A stretch of 64,000 nt of DNA from Gemmatimonadaceae bacterium (lineage in GTDB: Bacteria > Gemmatimonadota > Gemmatimonadetes > Gemmatimonadales > Gemmatimonadaceae), in NCBI GenBank assembly GCA_035606695.1, contig DATNEW010000033.1, positions 1-64,000 on the forward strand. Direction: 5' to 3'. Position 1 is the first letter of the stretch, and every line of letters starts with the position of its first letter. This document shows, in pieces, positions 25,934 to 34,740 of the stretch. The position numbers and the translations under genes are program-made. The notes beneath the pieces are model-generated. The model saw only the letters and a list, made by a program, of their open reading frames with translations, was not told where the DNA came from and did no database searches.

Positions 25934-28624
25934 ATGTCGTTCCCTGGTGAGTTCTGGCGGCGCCTCGTGTTTCTCCTGCGCCGAGACCGAATGGCGGCCG
26001 ATCTCGAAGAGGAGATGCGGCTCCACGTCGCGATGCGCGCGGAGTCGCTCCAACGCGCCGGCGTGGCCGAAGGTGAAGCGCGACTGGCGGCGCGCCGCAG
26101 GTTCGGCAACCGGACCACCATCCAGCAAGAGAGTCACGACATGTGGGGAATGATCGGCCTCGAACAGCGCGCGCAGGACCTTCGCTTCGCCGTGAGGGGG
26201 CTCATGCGGAGGCCGGCGCTCACGGCCGTCGCCGTACTCTCGCTTGCCCTCGGCATCGGCGCGACAACGGCCCTCTTCAGCGCGACGAACGCGCTCTTGT
26301 TTCGCTCCCTGCCGTACGCGGCGCCCGACGAGTTGATGAAAGTCACATTGGTGAAACCGCCGCGAGGCGACCGGCCCGCTGACGACCAGTCGGTCTGGTC
26401 GTATCCCAAGTTCCTCACGTTCCGGGCCGCACAACGAGTGTTCTCCGAGCTCGCGCTCTACGGGCCGGACCGGTTCCGAGTGACGAGCGGAACGGCGGAG
26501 AGCATCGGGGCGGAGTCCGTCAGCGCCAGCTACCTTCGCACGTTGGGGATTGCGCCCGTCTTGGGCCATGACTTCGATCGCGATCTCGACACGCAGTTCG
26601 GCGTGTCCGGAGTGACGATTCTTTCATATGAGTTTTGGGTGCGCCGCTTCAACGGCGACTCTCTGGTCATTGGGAAGACGATTGACCTGAACCGAGATCC
26701 GTTCGTGATCATCGGCGTCACACCACCCGGCTTCCGCGGCCTGACCGGGCAAGCCGACATCTTCGTCCCCATCACGGTCCAGCCGGCGACGAGACTCACC
26801 GCACAGTCGCACAGCTTCTGGCTTGTCGCGCGTCGCGCGGCGGGTGTCGCCACCCCGCAAGCCACCGCGGAGGTCAAGCGGCTTGGCGTTGTAGTGAACG
26901 ACGCTCATCCCAACGACTGGGACAAGGTGAAGTGGGGCGCGGCTTCGGAGCCGCTCGACAACGCGCGTGTCGCTCCGCTCGTCAGACGCTCCGTGCTGGT
27001 GCTCTTCGCCGCAGTCGCGCTCGTGCTGTTGATCACCTGCGCCAATGTTGGCAACCTGCTCCTGGGCCGCGCTCGAGCACGGCAGCGCGAAATGGCTATC
27101 CGCTTCGCGATGGGCGCGAATCGCACGCGCGTTGTGCGCCTTCTGCTCACGGAGGGATTGCTCCTCGCACTCCTTGGCGGCGCGGGCGGCGCGCTGGTCG
27201 CGTGGTTCGGCGTGCGCGCACTCTCGTCCCTGAACCCGGCGACGATTCTCCGTGTCGACCGGCCCGGCGCGGTCGGTGCGATCACAATGTCCTCAATCTC
27301 TTTGGATTGGGTTGCGCTGGCGTTCGCCTTCGGCGTTGCGCTCGTCATTGGCGCCGCCTTCGGACTTGCTCCTGCAATCCCCATAACGCATTCCTCTCTC
27401 GCGGATGCGCTGAAGGCTGGCGCCTCCGAGGCGAAGCGCGGCGCCGGTCACGCGCTGGTCGGGCGGCGCGTATTGGTGATCGCGGAGTTCGCGCTTGCTC
27501 TCATCCTGCTTGCCGGTTCGGGTTTGATGATCCGAAGCCTCGGCAAGTTGCTTTCGGTGGATACGGGATTCGACGGGCACGACGTGCTCACCGTTCGCCT
27601 CAGCGTCGCCGGCGACACGGTCAAACGCGAATCGGTGCCTCCGCTCTTCACGGAAGTTCTCGAGCGCATCGCGGCCCTGCCGGGCGTTGCCGACGCGTCA
27701 CTCAACAACTGCCCGCCGCTCGCCGGAGCGTGCAACTCGACCAACATCCGCTTCCTCGACCGCCGCGAGGTGGATATCGCAAACAGCCCGAGCGTGGGCA
27801 TAGACTGGGCATCGCCCACATGGTTCGCGACGATGCGCGTTCCGCTCGAACGCGGCCGCATCTTCAGTGCGGCGGACCGCGCAGGCACGCAGCAGGTGGT
27901 AGTCGTGAACGAAGCGGCCGTTCGAAAATTCTGGCCGAACGAGGATCCGATTGGAAAGCACATCGAGCTTGGGATGGGCGGCCTGAAGGACGCCGAAGTG
28001 ATCGGTGTCGTCGGCGACGTGCGCCGGCGCGCGGACTCCGCGGCCACCGCGAGCGTCTACGCGTCGGTCTACCAGTCGCCGTTCACGGATATGACGCTCT
28101 TCGTTCGCGCGACGGTCGATCCGTCGTCGCTCGGTGGAGCGGTGCGCCGCGCGATTCGCGCTGTCGCGCCCTCCTCGGTCCTGTCAGATATGCGGCCGAT
28201 GCGTGACCGCGCGGCCGACGCCACGGCACGGGCGCGCTTCAGTGCCGTGCTGTTGACGTTGTTCGCGATCACGGCCCTGCTGCTTGCTGCAATCGGCATC
28301 TACGGAGTCATGTCGTTGGCGGTCGCGACGCGCACTCGCGAAATTGGAATTCGCATTGCGTTGGGGGCGGATGGCGCGCGGGTGCAGCGACTCATCGTAG
28401 GCGAAGGCGCGGCCCTCGTAGCAATCGGCAGTGCCCTCGGGATCGCCGGTGCCCTCGCGACGACGCGAGTGTTACGGGCGTTGCTGTTCGACCTCTCGCC
28501 GTTCGACCCCGGCACGTACGCCGGAGTCGTCGCGATTCTTGCGAGCGCCGCACTGCTTGCGGTTTGGATTCCGGCGCGACGTGCATCACGCGTGGACCCA
28601 TTATCAGCGACGCGGGTCGATTGA
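25934..28624 (+). CDS. ADOP-type ABC transporter permease, full length
   Basis: This 896-aa protein has the complete ADOP layout: an N-terminal cytoplasmic domain of about 90 residues (DLEEEMRLHVAMRAESLQRA, ARRRFGNRTTIQQESHDMWG), first membrane helix (TAVAVLSLALGIGATTALFS), MacB-like periplasmic core, FtsX segment (ANVGNLLLGRARARQREMAI), a second core with the motif VVVVNEAAVRKFWPNEDPIG, and a C-terminal FtsX segment ending RVDPLSATRVD. PadR-ADOP pairs are typical of Acidobacteria and Gemmatimonadota. No ATP-binding subunit is encoded nearby and the substrate is unknown. Confidence 0.93.
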   Translation: MSFPGEFWRRLVFLLRRDRMAADLEEEMRLHVAMRAESLQRAGVAEGEARLAARRRFGNRTTIQQESHDMWGMIGLEQRAQDLRFAVRGLMRRPALTAVAVLSLALGIGATTALFSATNALLFRSLPYAAPDELMKVTLVKPPRGDRPADDQSVWSYPKFLTFRAAQRVFSELALYGPDRFRVTSGTAESIGAESVSASYLRTLGIAPVLGHDFDRDLDTQFGVSGVTILSYEFWVRRFNGDSLVIGKTIDLNRDPFVIIGVTPPGFRGLTGQADIFVPITVQPATRLTAQSHSFWLVARRAAGVATPQATAEVKRLGVVVNDAHPNDWDKVKWGAASEPLDNARVAPLVRRSVLVLFAAVALVLLITCANVGNLLLGRARARQREMAIRFAMGANRTRVVRLLLTEGLLLALLGGAGGALVAWFGVRALSSLNPATILRVDRPGAVGAITMSSISLDWVALAFAFGVALVIGAAFGLAPAIPITHSSLADALKAGASEAKRGAGHALVGRRVLVIAEFALALILLAGSGLMIRSLGKLLSVDTGFDGHDVLTVRLSVAGDTVKRESVPPLFTEVLERIAALPGVADASLNNCPPLAGACNSTNIRFLDRREVDIANSPSVGIDWASPTWFATMRVPLERGRIFSAADRAGTQQVVVVNEAAVRKFWPNEDPIGKHIELGMGGLKDAEVIGVVGDVRRRADSAATASVYASVYQSPFTDMTLFVRATVDPSSLGGAVRRAIRAVAPSSVLSDMRPMRDRAADATARARFSAVLLTLFAITALLLAAIGIYGVMSLAVATRTREIGIRIALGADGARVQRLIVGEGAALVAIGSALGIAGALATTRVLRALLFDLSPFDPGTYAGVVAILASAALLAVWIPARRASRVDPLSATRVD

Positions 28625-28821
28625 ACTACAAGCGACGCTCACCTTCGTTCGATTCGACGGCGGGCTATCTCGGTGATCAACCCGCGTCCGCCGTCAACTA
28701 GGGCGCTACGGCGGGCCGCGAACGCAGACGGCGACAATACTCTCGGGATCCATCGACGCTTCGCGACGAGAGCGTTTGAGGAGAACGAGGTTGGCCGCAA
28801 TGAGCCTCGATTGTTCCGAAC

Positions 28822-28850
28822 GGCCCGCCGATCCCGGCGGGCCATTTTCT
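28822..28850 (+). terminator. Rho-independent terminator
   Basis: GGCCCGCC (28822-28829) pairs with GGCGGGCC (28836-28843) and is followed by ATTTTCTT. It would end the PadR-ADOP transcript. The rest of the 477-bp gap 28625-29101 has no recognisable gene. Confidence 0.8.
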
Positions 28851-29101
28851 TAGCCGGTCGGAGCGCCAACCCGGACCGTAACCGCGTTCGAGAGCCGGTG
28901 GTGACCGTTGGGCGTGGCGGAACTACCAAGTCCGTGATCGGCCCGTTGCTTCGCGCAGTCGAACGCTGTAACGGACGACCAACGCGAGCGTCCGGTTGAT
29001 CGTCTCCCAACAGGATTACTCCTTAGGTGTGATGGTTTCCGGTCCCCGATGAGGGCTACCATGCGTGCGAGGCAGCACTTCCCCGAATCCCGGAGGGATT
29101 C

Positions 29102-29881
29102 ATGTCACATTCGACGTCAGCACGCTGGATCGTCACCACGGCATTGACCGTGTTCGCCTCCGCACCGATGCTCCACGCGCAAGGCGCTCCCGACTCCACG
29201 AAGATGAAGGCCACGTCGGCGCAGCGGATTCACATCACCAAAGAGACCGGTCCGGGCGCCGAGGTCGTAGTCGCTCGCCGCGACACCGTCACCGTGTACC
29301 GAACGCGCGCCGATGCCGGCGCCCTCCATAGTGCGCGTGCTTGATGGGCTCTACTTCGGCCTCGCGGCGGGGACGACATCGCCGACCGGCTCACTCTTTC
29401 AAGCGAATAACGCCGGTATGGGCGGGCAGGTGCAGCTGGGATGGAACGTTCCCGGGGTGCCGCTCGGCATCAGAGTCGACATGAACTACGCGCGCTTTGG
29501 CCAGGACGCGGCATACGCGCAGGCACATGTCAACGGACAGCTGCTTACGGGCAACGCGGATCTGCGTCTCGCGCTTCCGGTGCTGACGCACCTTCTCGGC
29601 CTCTCACCGCGCTTCGGGTTGTTGGCGTCGGCGGCCTCACCTACGCGTCGTATCGAAACCTGCAAATGGATATGCGCGCGGATGTCTGCTGCGGCACGGG
29701 TCCGACGAACACCTCGGCGCCAAGCAGCGCGAACCAGCTCGGATGGAACGGCGGCGCCGGCGCGACACTCTCGTTCGGCCACAAGGAGCTGTTCGTCGAA
29801 TCACGCCTGATCGACTTCAAGTCTCCGAATGCGCTCTCGGCGCGTGCGGTGCCGATCCTCCTCGGGATGAACTGGTTCTAA
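29102..29881 (+). pseudogene. Outer-membrane beta-barrel protein gene with two frameshifts
   Basis: The ATG at 29102 follows GGAGGG and opens a signal peptide (RWIVTTALTVFASAPMLHAQ). Near 29315-29335 the coding frame shifts: LYFGLAAGTTSPTGSLFQAN and GIRVDMNYARFGQDAAYAQA, typical barrel strands, lie in another frame. Near 29600-29630 it shifts back, giving GGVTYASYRN-like sequence and the C-terminal strand ending LLGMNWF, with the final Phe usual for barrels. About 260 aa if restored. The shifts compensate each other, so sequencing error or recent decay are both possible. Confidence 0.75.
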
Positions 29882-29971
29882 CCAGTCAACGACGGACGGC
29901 ACGTCGCGGGGATGGTTGACGAGAATCGCGAGCCGTCCCCGTTTCGTTTCTCGAAGGAACTGGAGGGATTC

Positions 29972-30721
29972 ATGTTCACGCATCGAACGGGACGAACGCG
30001 CGCGAAGTCGGTGCTCGCCATCGCGCTGGTGCTCATGCTCGCCGCGCTGTGCGGTCTCAGCGCGCAGGCGCCGCTGGCAGTCTCACCGGCCGCGGCGGAG
30101 CGCATGGCGAAGCACGCATCGGGATTCCGCATCGTCGTGTCGCTCGCCGAGCGGCGGCTCTGGGTGATCGAGGCTGACGGAGACACGGTGCGTTCGTCGA
30201 GCGTCGCGATCGGCGTCGGCACGAGGCTGCGCTATCGCGGGCAGAAGTGGAAGTTCGACACGCCGCGCGGCGAGCGACGAGTGATCGCGAAAGATTCCGG
30301 GCCGGTGTGGGTGCCGCCCGAATGGTTCTACGTGCAGACGGCGGAAGAGAATGATCTCAAGCTCGCGAAGATTGACGCGGGGCGGGGGATCGTGCTCGCG
30401 GATGGCCGCCGACTCGAGATCCAGAATGGCGTCGTGGGCGTGTCGAGCGACAGCATTGCGTTCGACGCGCTACCAATCGATGAGCACATCGTGTTCGACG
30501 AAACCTTGTACATGCCGCCGATCGGCACGCAGAACCGCCGGGTCGTCGGTGCGCTCGGGAGGTATCGTCTCGACCTCGGCGAGGGGTACTTGTTGCACGG
30601 CACACCGGACAAGCAGAGCATCGGGACCGCCGCCACGCACGGCTGCATCCGTCTCGGCGACGATGATATCAAGTGGCTGTACGACAACGTGCCGGTCGGG
30701 GCGCGGATCTACATCTACTAA
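29972..30721 (+). CDS. Exported L,D-transpeptidase (YkuD domain)
   Basis: ATG 29972 follows GGAGGGATTC, the same leader as at 29102. The 249-aa product has a signal sequence (SVLAIALVLMLAALCGLSAQ) and a YkuD catalytic domain at about 52-249. The active-site signature is YLLHGTPDK followed by TAATHGCIRL, giving H209, H223 and catalytic C225. Such enzymes form 3-3 crosslinks in peptidoglycan or attach proteins to it, in the periplasm. Length and motifs are complete. A longer start at 29912 is in frame but less likely. Confidence 0.92.
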   Translation: MFTHRTGRTRAKSVLAIALVLMLAALCGLSAQAPLAVSPAAAERMAKHASGFRIVVSLAERRLWVIEADGDTVRSSSVAIGVGTRLRYRGQKWKFDTPRGERRVIAKDSGPVWVPPEWFYVQTAEENDLKLAKIDAGRGIVLADGRRLEIQNGVVGVSSDSIAFDALPIDEHIVFDETLYMPPIGTQNRRVVGALGRYRLDLGEGYLLHGTPDKQSIGTAATHGCIRLGDDDIKWLYDNVPVGARIYIY

Positions 30722-30856
30722 CGCCGCGCCATCACGCGAAAGAAGCAGGTCGGGCGTCATTCCTTCAGGCGATGGCTGCGCCGAGGCCGCCGCGCGTACG
30801 CTCCAAGTCATATCACGGCTGCTGTATGAGTTCTCGAATGTCGCGAGGAATGCCTG

Positions 30857-30964
30857 ATGGCCCGTCATCATCTTGCCATCAACAACGACGCTATCCACAC
30901 CACCGATGCAGCGCGGGGCGGCGTCGTCGGCCTGCGTGGCCCATGGAATTGCGTGAATCGGTAG
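30857..30964 (+). CDS. Possible 35-aa peptide
   Basis: An ATG with AGGAA upstream opens a 36-codon frame (starting MARHHLAINNDAIHTTDAAR). It has no hydrophobic stretch and no relative that I recognise. It lies in the 538-bp interval between the transpeptidase and the NarL-type regulator. Could be chance. Confidence 0.25.
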   Translation: MARHHLAINNDAIHTTDAARGGVVGLRGPWNCVNR

Positions 30965-31002
30965 TAACACTTTTCTCTTTTCTCTCCGCACGGCGGAATG
31001 AC

Positions 31003-31159
31003 ATGCTCAGACTGATTCGTTCGAGTATGTTCGCGTTCGTGCTGGTGTCCGTGCTCGTGGCGTGCGGCCGCGGTGCGATATGCGTACCGAGACGTGGTGG
31101 TGCCGATTGGTACGTCCATCACGTCGACGCTCGAGGACGAGCTCGTAGCCGCGAAGTGA
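31003..31159 (+). pseudogene. Frameshifted small lipoprotein gene
   Basis: ATG 31003 opens a lipoprotein signal (SMFAFVLVSVLVACG, lipobox LVAC). Shortly after the Cys, a change of frame near 31079 yields YAYRDVVVPIGTSITSTLED, which resembles the start of a periplasmic beta domain, and then a stop at 31157-31159. In the original frame the sequence becomes Arg-rich and unconvincing. It is probably the degraded 5' part of a longer lipoprotein gene. Confidence 0.4.
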
Positions 31160-31259
31160 ACGAAGTGAACATGTGAGTCGAGCCGTGTATGTTTGATGTG
31201 GCGGTCCGCGCACCGCGGATCGGCACACATCGCTCGCTGAACGCTGCACGAGGCGGCTC

Positions 31260-31925
31260 ATGACGTCGATTTTTTCTGACGGCGATCGCACGATCACCGT
31301 GGCGGTGGTCGACGACAATCGACTCGTGCGCGAAGCATTGGCCACGATGCTGAGCGCCGTTCCCGACTTGACCGTTGTCGCCGCCGCCGTCGCAGACCCG
31401 GCGTTCATCGAACAAACGAGGCCGGATGTCGTGCTCCTCGACGTCGGATTGGCCGACGATGACAGCCTGAGTGTGGCGACGGCACTCGTGAAGCGGTGTC
31501 CCTCCGTCAGGATCATCGTCATGGACCTCCTCCCGATGAGCGACGACACCATGGCGTTCGTCAATGCGGGCGTGTGCGGGTTCATGCTCAAGGACGCGAC
31601 GTTCGACGAATTCGTCGCCACCATCCGGTCCGTCGCCGCCGGCGACAAGGTGTTGCCCGCGCGCATGACGCAGTCGCTCTTCTCGCAAATCGCGAAGGTC
31701 GTCGAAACCGCAGAACCCGCCCGGATCATCGACGATGTGCGCATGACCCGGCGCGAGCGCGAGGTGATCGAGCTGATCGGCGAAGGCCTGAGCAACAAGG
31801 AAATCGCGCAGCGGCTCAACATCGCGTCGCACACCGTGAAGAGTCATGTGCGAAACGTGATGGACAAGCTGGCGCTGCACACTCGGCTGCAGATCGCCGC
31901 GTACCTTCGCCGGGACGGCGCGTGA
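31260..31925 (+). CDS. NarL/FixJ-type response regulator
   Basis: The 221-aa protein has a receiver (VAVVDDNRLVREAL, phospho-acceptor D61 in VVLLDVGLADDD, Lys in FMLKDATFDEF) and a LuxR-type helix-turn-helix at about 160-215 (MTRREREVIELIGEGLSNKE, HTVKSHVRNVMDKLALHT). It binds DNA as a dimer after phosphorylation. No kinase gene adjoins it, so the partner is elsewhere. The convergent AI-2E gene ends 11 bp behind it. Confidence 0.9.
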   Translation: MTSIFSDGDRTITVAVVDDNRLVREALATMLSAVPDLTVVAAAVADPAFIEQTRPDVVLLDVGLADDDSLSVATALVKRCPSVRIIVMDLLPMSDDTMAFVNAGVCGFMLKDATFDEFVATIRSVAAGDKVLPARMTQSLFSQIAKVVETAEPARIIDDVRMTRREREVIELIGEGLSNKEIAQRLNIASHTVKSHVRNVMDKLALHTRLQIAAYLRRDGA

Positions 31926-31936
31926 CGGCGTCCGAT

Positions 31937-33031
31937 TCAGTTGTCGAGTAGCTCGCCCACGTGCCCGAGCGCCGGGACATAATCGCACACGAGGCGAACG
32001 CAGACCGTGAGCGGCACGGCGAGCACGGCCCCGGGAATTCCCCACATCCACCCGAAGAACAACAGGCCGAGAAAGATCGCGACCGTATTCAGCGGGAGGT
32101 GGCGTCCCAACGCGAACGGCGTCACGACGTTGCTCTCCGTGAGGTGAATCGCGAGAAACACGGCGGGCGCGACGAGCGCATGGGGTAGCGAGTCGATGCT
32201 CGCGGTGGCCGCGATCGTGATGAGCGTGAGCGTCACCGTCGCGCCAAGGTAGGGGACGAAGTTCAACACGGCGGCGATCGATCCCCACAGCACCGCGTTC
32301 GGAACCCCGATCAACGCGAGAGCGAGCGCGGTCGCGACGCCGACACAGAGATTGACGAGTGACACCGTCACGAGAAAATGAGACGCCGCCATCTCGATCT
32401 GATCGAGCAGGCGCTCACGGCGGTCGAGCTCGACCGGGCCAGGCAACAAACCGGCGAGCTTTCGCCGGCCGAGCGCGTCGTTCGCGAGCAGAAAGTACGT
32501 CAGAAAGACAACGCTGAGCGTGGCGGGAATGGCCGTCAGCGAGCCGGTGGTGAGGCGCTCCACCATGCCCGGGCTCACGACCTGCACCATAGTCGGCGGC
32601 CTTGTCCCCGGCGTTCCCGCCGCCTGCTGCATACGGTCGGCGGATTGCTCGAGCGCGTTGAGGGGCTTCATGACGCGGCGAACCTTCGCCTCGACCGTTT
32701 GGATGGTTCGTGGCGCGGAGGCAATCCACTCCATCGCGGGCGACGCGACCAGCGCCGTCGCGCCGCCGACCAGTCCAATCACTCCGAAGACGACGAGTGC
32801 CGCCCCGAGGCGGGCGGGGATGCGGTGGCGCGCGAGCCAGCGAACAGGTGCCCGAAACGTGAGGGTCAGCAGGACCGCGATCACGATCGGTAGGGCGAGG
32901 GCACGTCCCAATCGGAGCGTCGCGATGACGACGACGATGCAAATCACGACTGCAATGGGCGACGACCGCCGGGTGCGTCCCGCGGGCAGGTCGGCGGCGA
33001 GCAGCTTCTGCACCTCTTGCAGCATCGCCAT
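31937..33031 (-). CDS. AI-2E family transporter (PerM-like permease)
   Basis: Start ATG 33031 lies 4 bp behind the stop of the upstream regulator. The 364-aa membrane protein has a double hairpin of helices at the N-terminus (IAVVICIVVVIATLRLGRAL), a soluble middle section and a C-terminal block of helices with the family pattern (VPNAVLWGSIAAVLNFVPYL, PLNTVAIFLGLLFFGWMWGI). Members export small solutes or antiport ions; autoinducer export is documented for few. Substrate cannot be assigned. It is likely cotranscribed with the CheY-like regulator. Confidence 0.88.
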   Translation of the reverse strand: MAMLQEVQKLLAADLPAGRTRRSSPIAVVICIVVVIATLRLGRALALPIVIAVLLTLTFRAPVRWLARHRIPARLGAALVVFGVIGLVGGATALVASPAMEWIASAPRTIQTVEAKVRRVMKPLNALEQSADRMQQAAGTPGTRPPTMVQVVSPGMVERLTTGSLTAIPATLSVVFLTYFLLANDALGRRKLAGLLPGPVELDRRERLLDQIEMAASHFLVTVSLVNLCVGVATALALALIGVPNAVLWGSIAAVLNFVPYLGATVTLTLITIAATASIDSLPHALVAPAVFLAIHLTESNVVTPFALGRHLPLNTVAIFLGLLFFGWMWGIPGAVLAVPLTVCVRLVCDYVPALGHVGELLDN

Positions 33032-33035
33032 TCGC

Positions 33036-33503
33036 TTACGGCGCCGTCGGTCGCGATTCCAGCAGCTCAAAGCCGAACCGCCCGAGCACGTTCATCGCGC
33101 CGACGAACCCCGAGAACGTCAGCGGCTTCGTGATGAACGAGCTGGCGCCGAGTCGATGGCTGTCGATGACGTCGGAGTCGAGCCGGGACGTCGTGAGCAT
33201 CATCATGGGAATGTCGACGAGCGTTGGATCGGCTTTGATCCGCTCGATGGTTTCGAGGCCGTCCATTCGCGGCAGGTCGAGGTCGAGCAGAATCAGCCCC
33301 GGGCGCGGCGCGGCTCCCGTCTCGCCGGCGTACGCGCCGCGGCGTTGCAAGTAGTCGAGCAGCTGCTCGCCATCTTCGACGAATCGCAGGTCGTTGACGA
33401 TGTGCGCGTCCTGGAGTGCCTGCTGCGTGCACATCCGATCACCTTCATCGTCGTCACAGATGAGAATCGTGATCGGGATCGTGTACGTGTCCTGGGTCAT
33501 CAT
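33036..33503 (-). CDS. Rcp1-like single-domain response regulator
   Basis: From ATG 33503 (GGAG upstream) the 155-aa protein is a receiver of the phytochrome-associated Rcp1 type: ILICDDDEGDRMCTQQAL, an extended loop before phospho-acceptor D74 (GLILLDLDLPRMDGLETI), T in MMLTTSRLD, K in FITKPLTF. No output domain. All catalytic residues are present. It precedes the AI-2E permease by 4 bp. The in-frame extension upstream to 33659 is Arg-rich and probably not translated. Confidence 0.88.
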   Translation of the reverse strand: MMTQDTYTIPITILICDDDEGDRMCTQQALQDAHIVNDLRFVEDGEQLLDYLQRRGAYAGETGAAPRPGLILLDLDLPRMDGLETIERIKADPTLVDIPMMMLTTSRLDSDVIDSHRLGASSFITKPLTFSGFVGAMNVLGRFGFELLESRPTAP

Positions 33504-33744
33504 GATGCGTACTCCGCGTCCGTGGGCGTGGCGGGCAGGGTGAGAACGGCGAGTCGAGACGATCCTACGATGCAGCGTAGGATTCGACGCCGAGCGGCGC
33601 AATCGCACGAAGGGGCTAGACCGCATCCCGTGGTCTCGCGTCCGCATGCGAGATGGCACTGCTCCAGTCCGGTCGGCGGTGCGTGACGCGTCTCGCCCAT
33701 TCGTGCGATAGCGGTGCCGAGGCAGCGAGCGTTACCATTCGATC

Positions 33745-34098
33745 ATGAACCGTGCAATCACTACCATCCCCGACCTTTCCTCCCGTGCCGACCGGCTCAC
33801 GATGAGCACGCGCGGCCGATTCGGCCGTGCACTCATCGATGCGCTACGCGGCCGCCGACACATGTCGCGCCGGCAGCTCAGCGATGCCGTCGGCGACGCG
33901 AGCCACGAGCTCCGATGCGGCGGCCTCGATGATCCGGCCGTTCTCGCCTTTCTGGGCGCGGTCGTCGAGGACACGGGGCGGGCGTGCGGCGCCGACCGCC
34001 CGTCGCTCCTGTCCGGCCAGCTCCGATGGATGCCGGTTCGTGCGCAAGTGCTCGAGGCCGCGACCTTCGCACTGGCCATCCCACAGGTAGACTCTTGA
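33745..34098 (+). CDS. Hypothetical 117-aa protein
   Basis: A soluble, mostly helical protein with RGRFGRALIDALRGRRHMSR and FLGAVVEDTGRACGADRPS. No signal or membrane segment and no convincing ribosome site. The composition fits a real gene of this genome, yet I recognise no family. It lies between a minus-strand operon and locus B, with its own promoter if expressed. Confidence 0.45.
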   Translation: MNRAITTIPDLSSRADRLTMSTRGRFGRALIDALRGRRHMSRRQLSDAVGDASHELRCGGLDDPAVLAFLGAVVEDTGRACGADRPSLLSGQLRWMPVRAQVLEAATFALAIPQVDS

Positions 34099-34286
34099 CG
34101 CCGACCGGCATGTCGCTCGCCGAATAATCGCGCTCCCGGCGCTGATTCTTTATTTACCCGTTCGCGCGATACCAAGTCGAGCCGACCGAGCATAGTGTTC
34201 ATAGGCGCGGGACGATATCGATGTGAAGGAGCGGTGCGCCTTACGATCAACGCGACGGCGGGAAGTGACGCGGCTCGGCAGACCGC

Positions 34287-34740
34287 GTGACGGCGTACAC
34301 CGAGCAGACCATTGCCGGCCGGTTGATTTCCGCGGCGCTCGCTGAAACCGATCGTGCCGATGCCGCCGAGCGCCGGTCCGCTCGACTCGACTATTTGGCG
34401 GGCTTACAGGAACGACTGGCTGCATCGCTCGACGAATCGGAGATGCGCAAGACGCTGTCCGGGGTCTGCCTGCCGGGCGCGGACTCGTGGGCGATCGTCG
34501 ATTTGGCGGAGTCTGACGGGCGACTCATTCGCCTCGCGATTCCACGCGCCGACGCGGCCGATCAGGCGATCGCCACGTTGCTCAACGACCAGCGGGCTCC
34601 GCGGGACGACGACCCGTTCGGATATCCCGCCGTGATGGCTACAGGGAAACCGATCGTACTCGTCGAGGACGTGGACGTGGACGCGGCGCTTGCCGCGGCG
34701 GCGCACAGCCCCGAGAACCTCGCGATCCTGCACGCCGGCC
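34287..34740 (+). pseudogene. N-terminal fragment of a GAF histidine kinase (locus B)
   Basis: From GTG 34287 about 150 codons closely match the kinase at 11219 (EQTIAGRLISAALAETDRAD, LSGVCLPGADSWAIVDLAES, RDDDPFGYPAV). Identity stops after SPENLAIL, in the middle of the GAF domain; the HisKA and ATPase parts are gone. The following DNA is the interior of a KaiC-like gene in another frame, and the kinase frame runs on meaninglessly to 34823. A deletion therefore joined kinase to KaiC gene. Confidence 0.9.

Noticed and set aside
31119-32288. 389-codon minus-strand frame
   Set aside because: Overlaps the NarL-type regulator and the AI-2E gene antisense or out of frame, with no recognisable domain.
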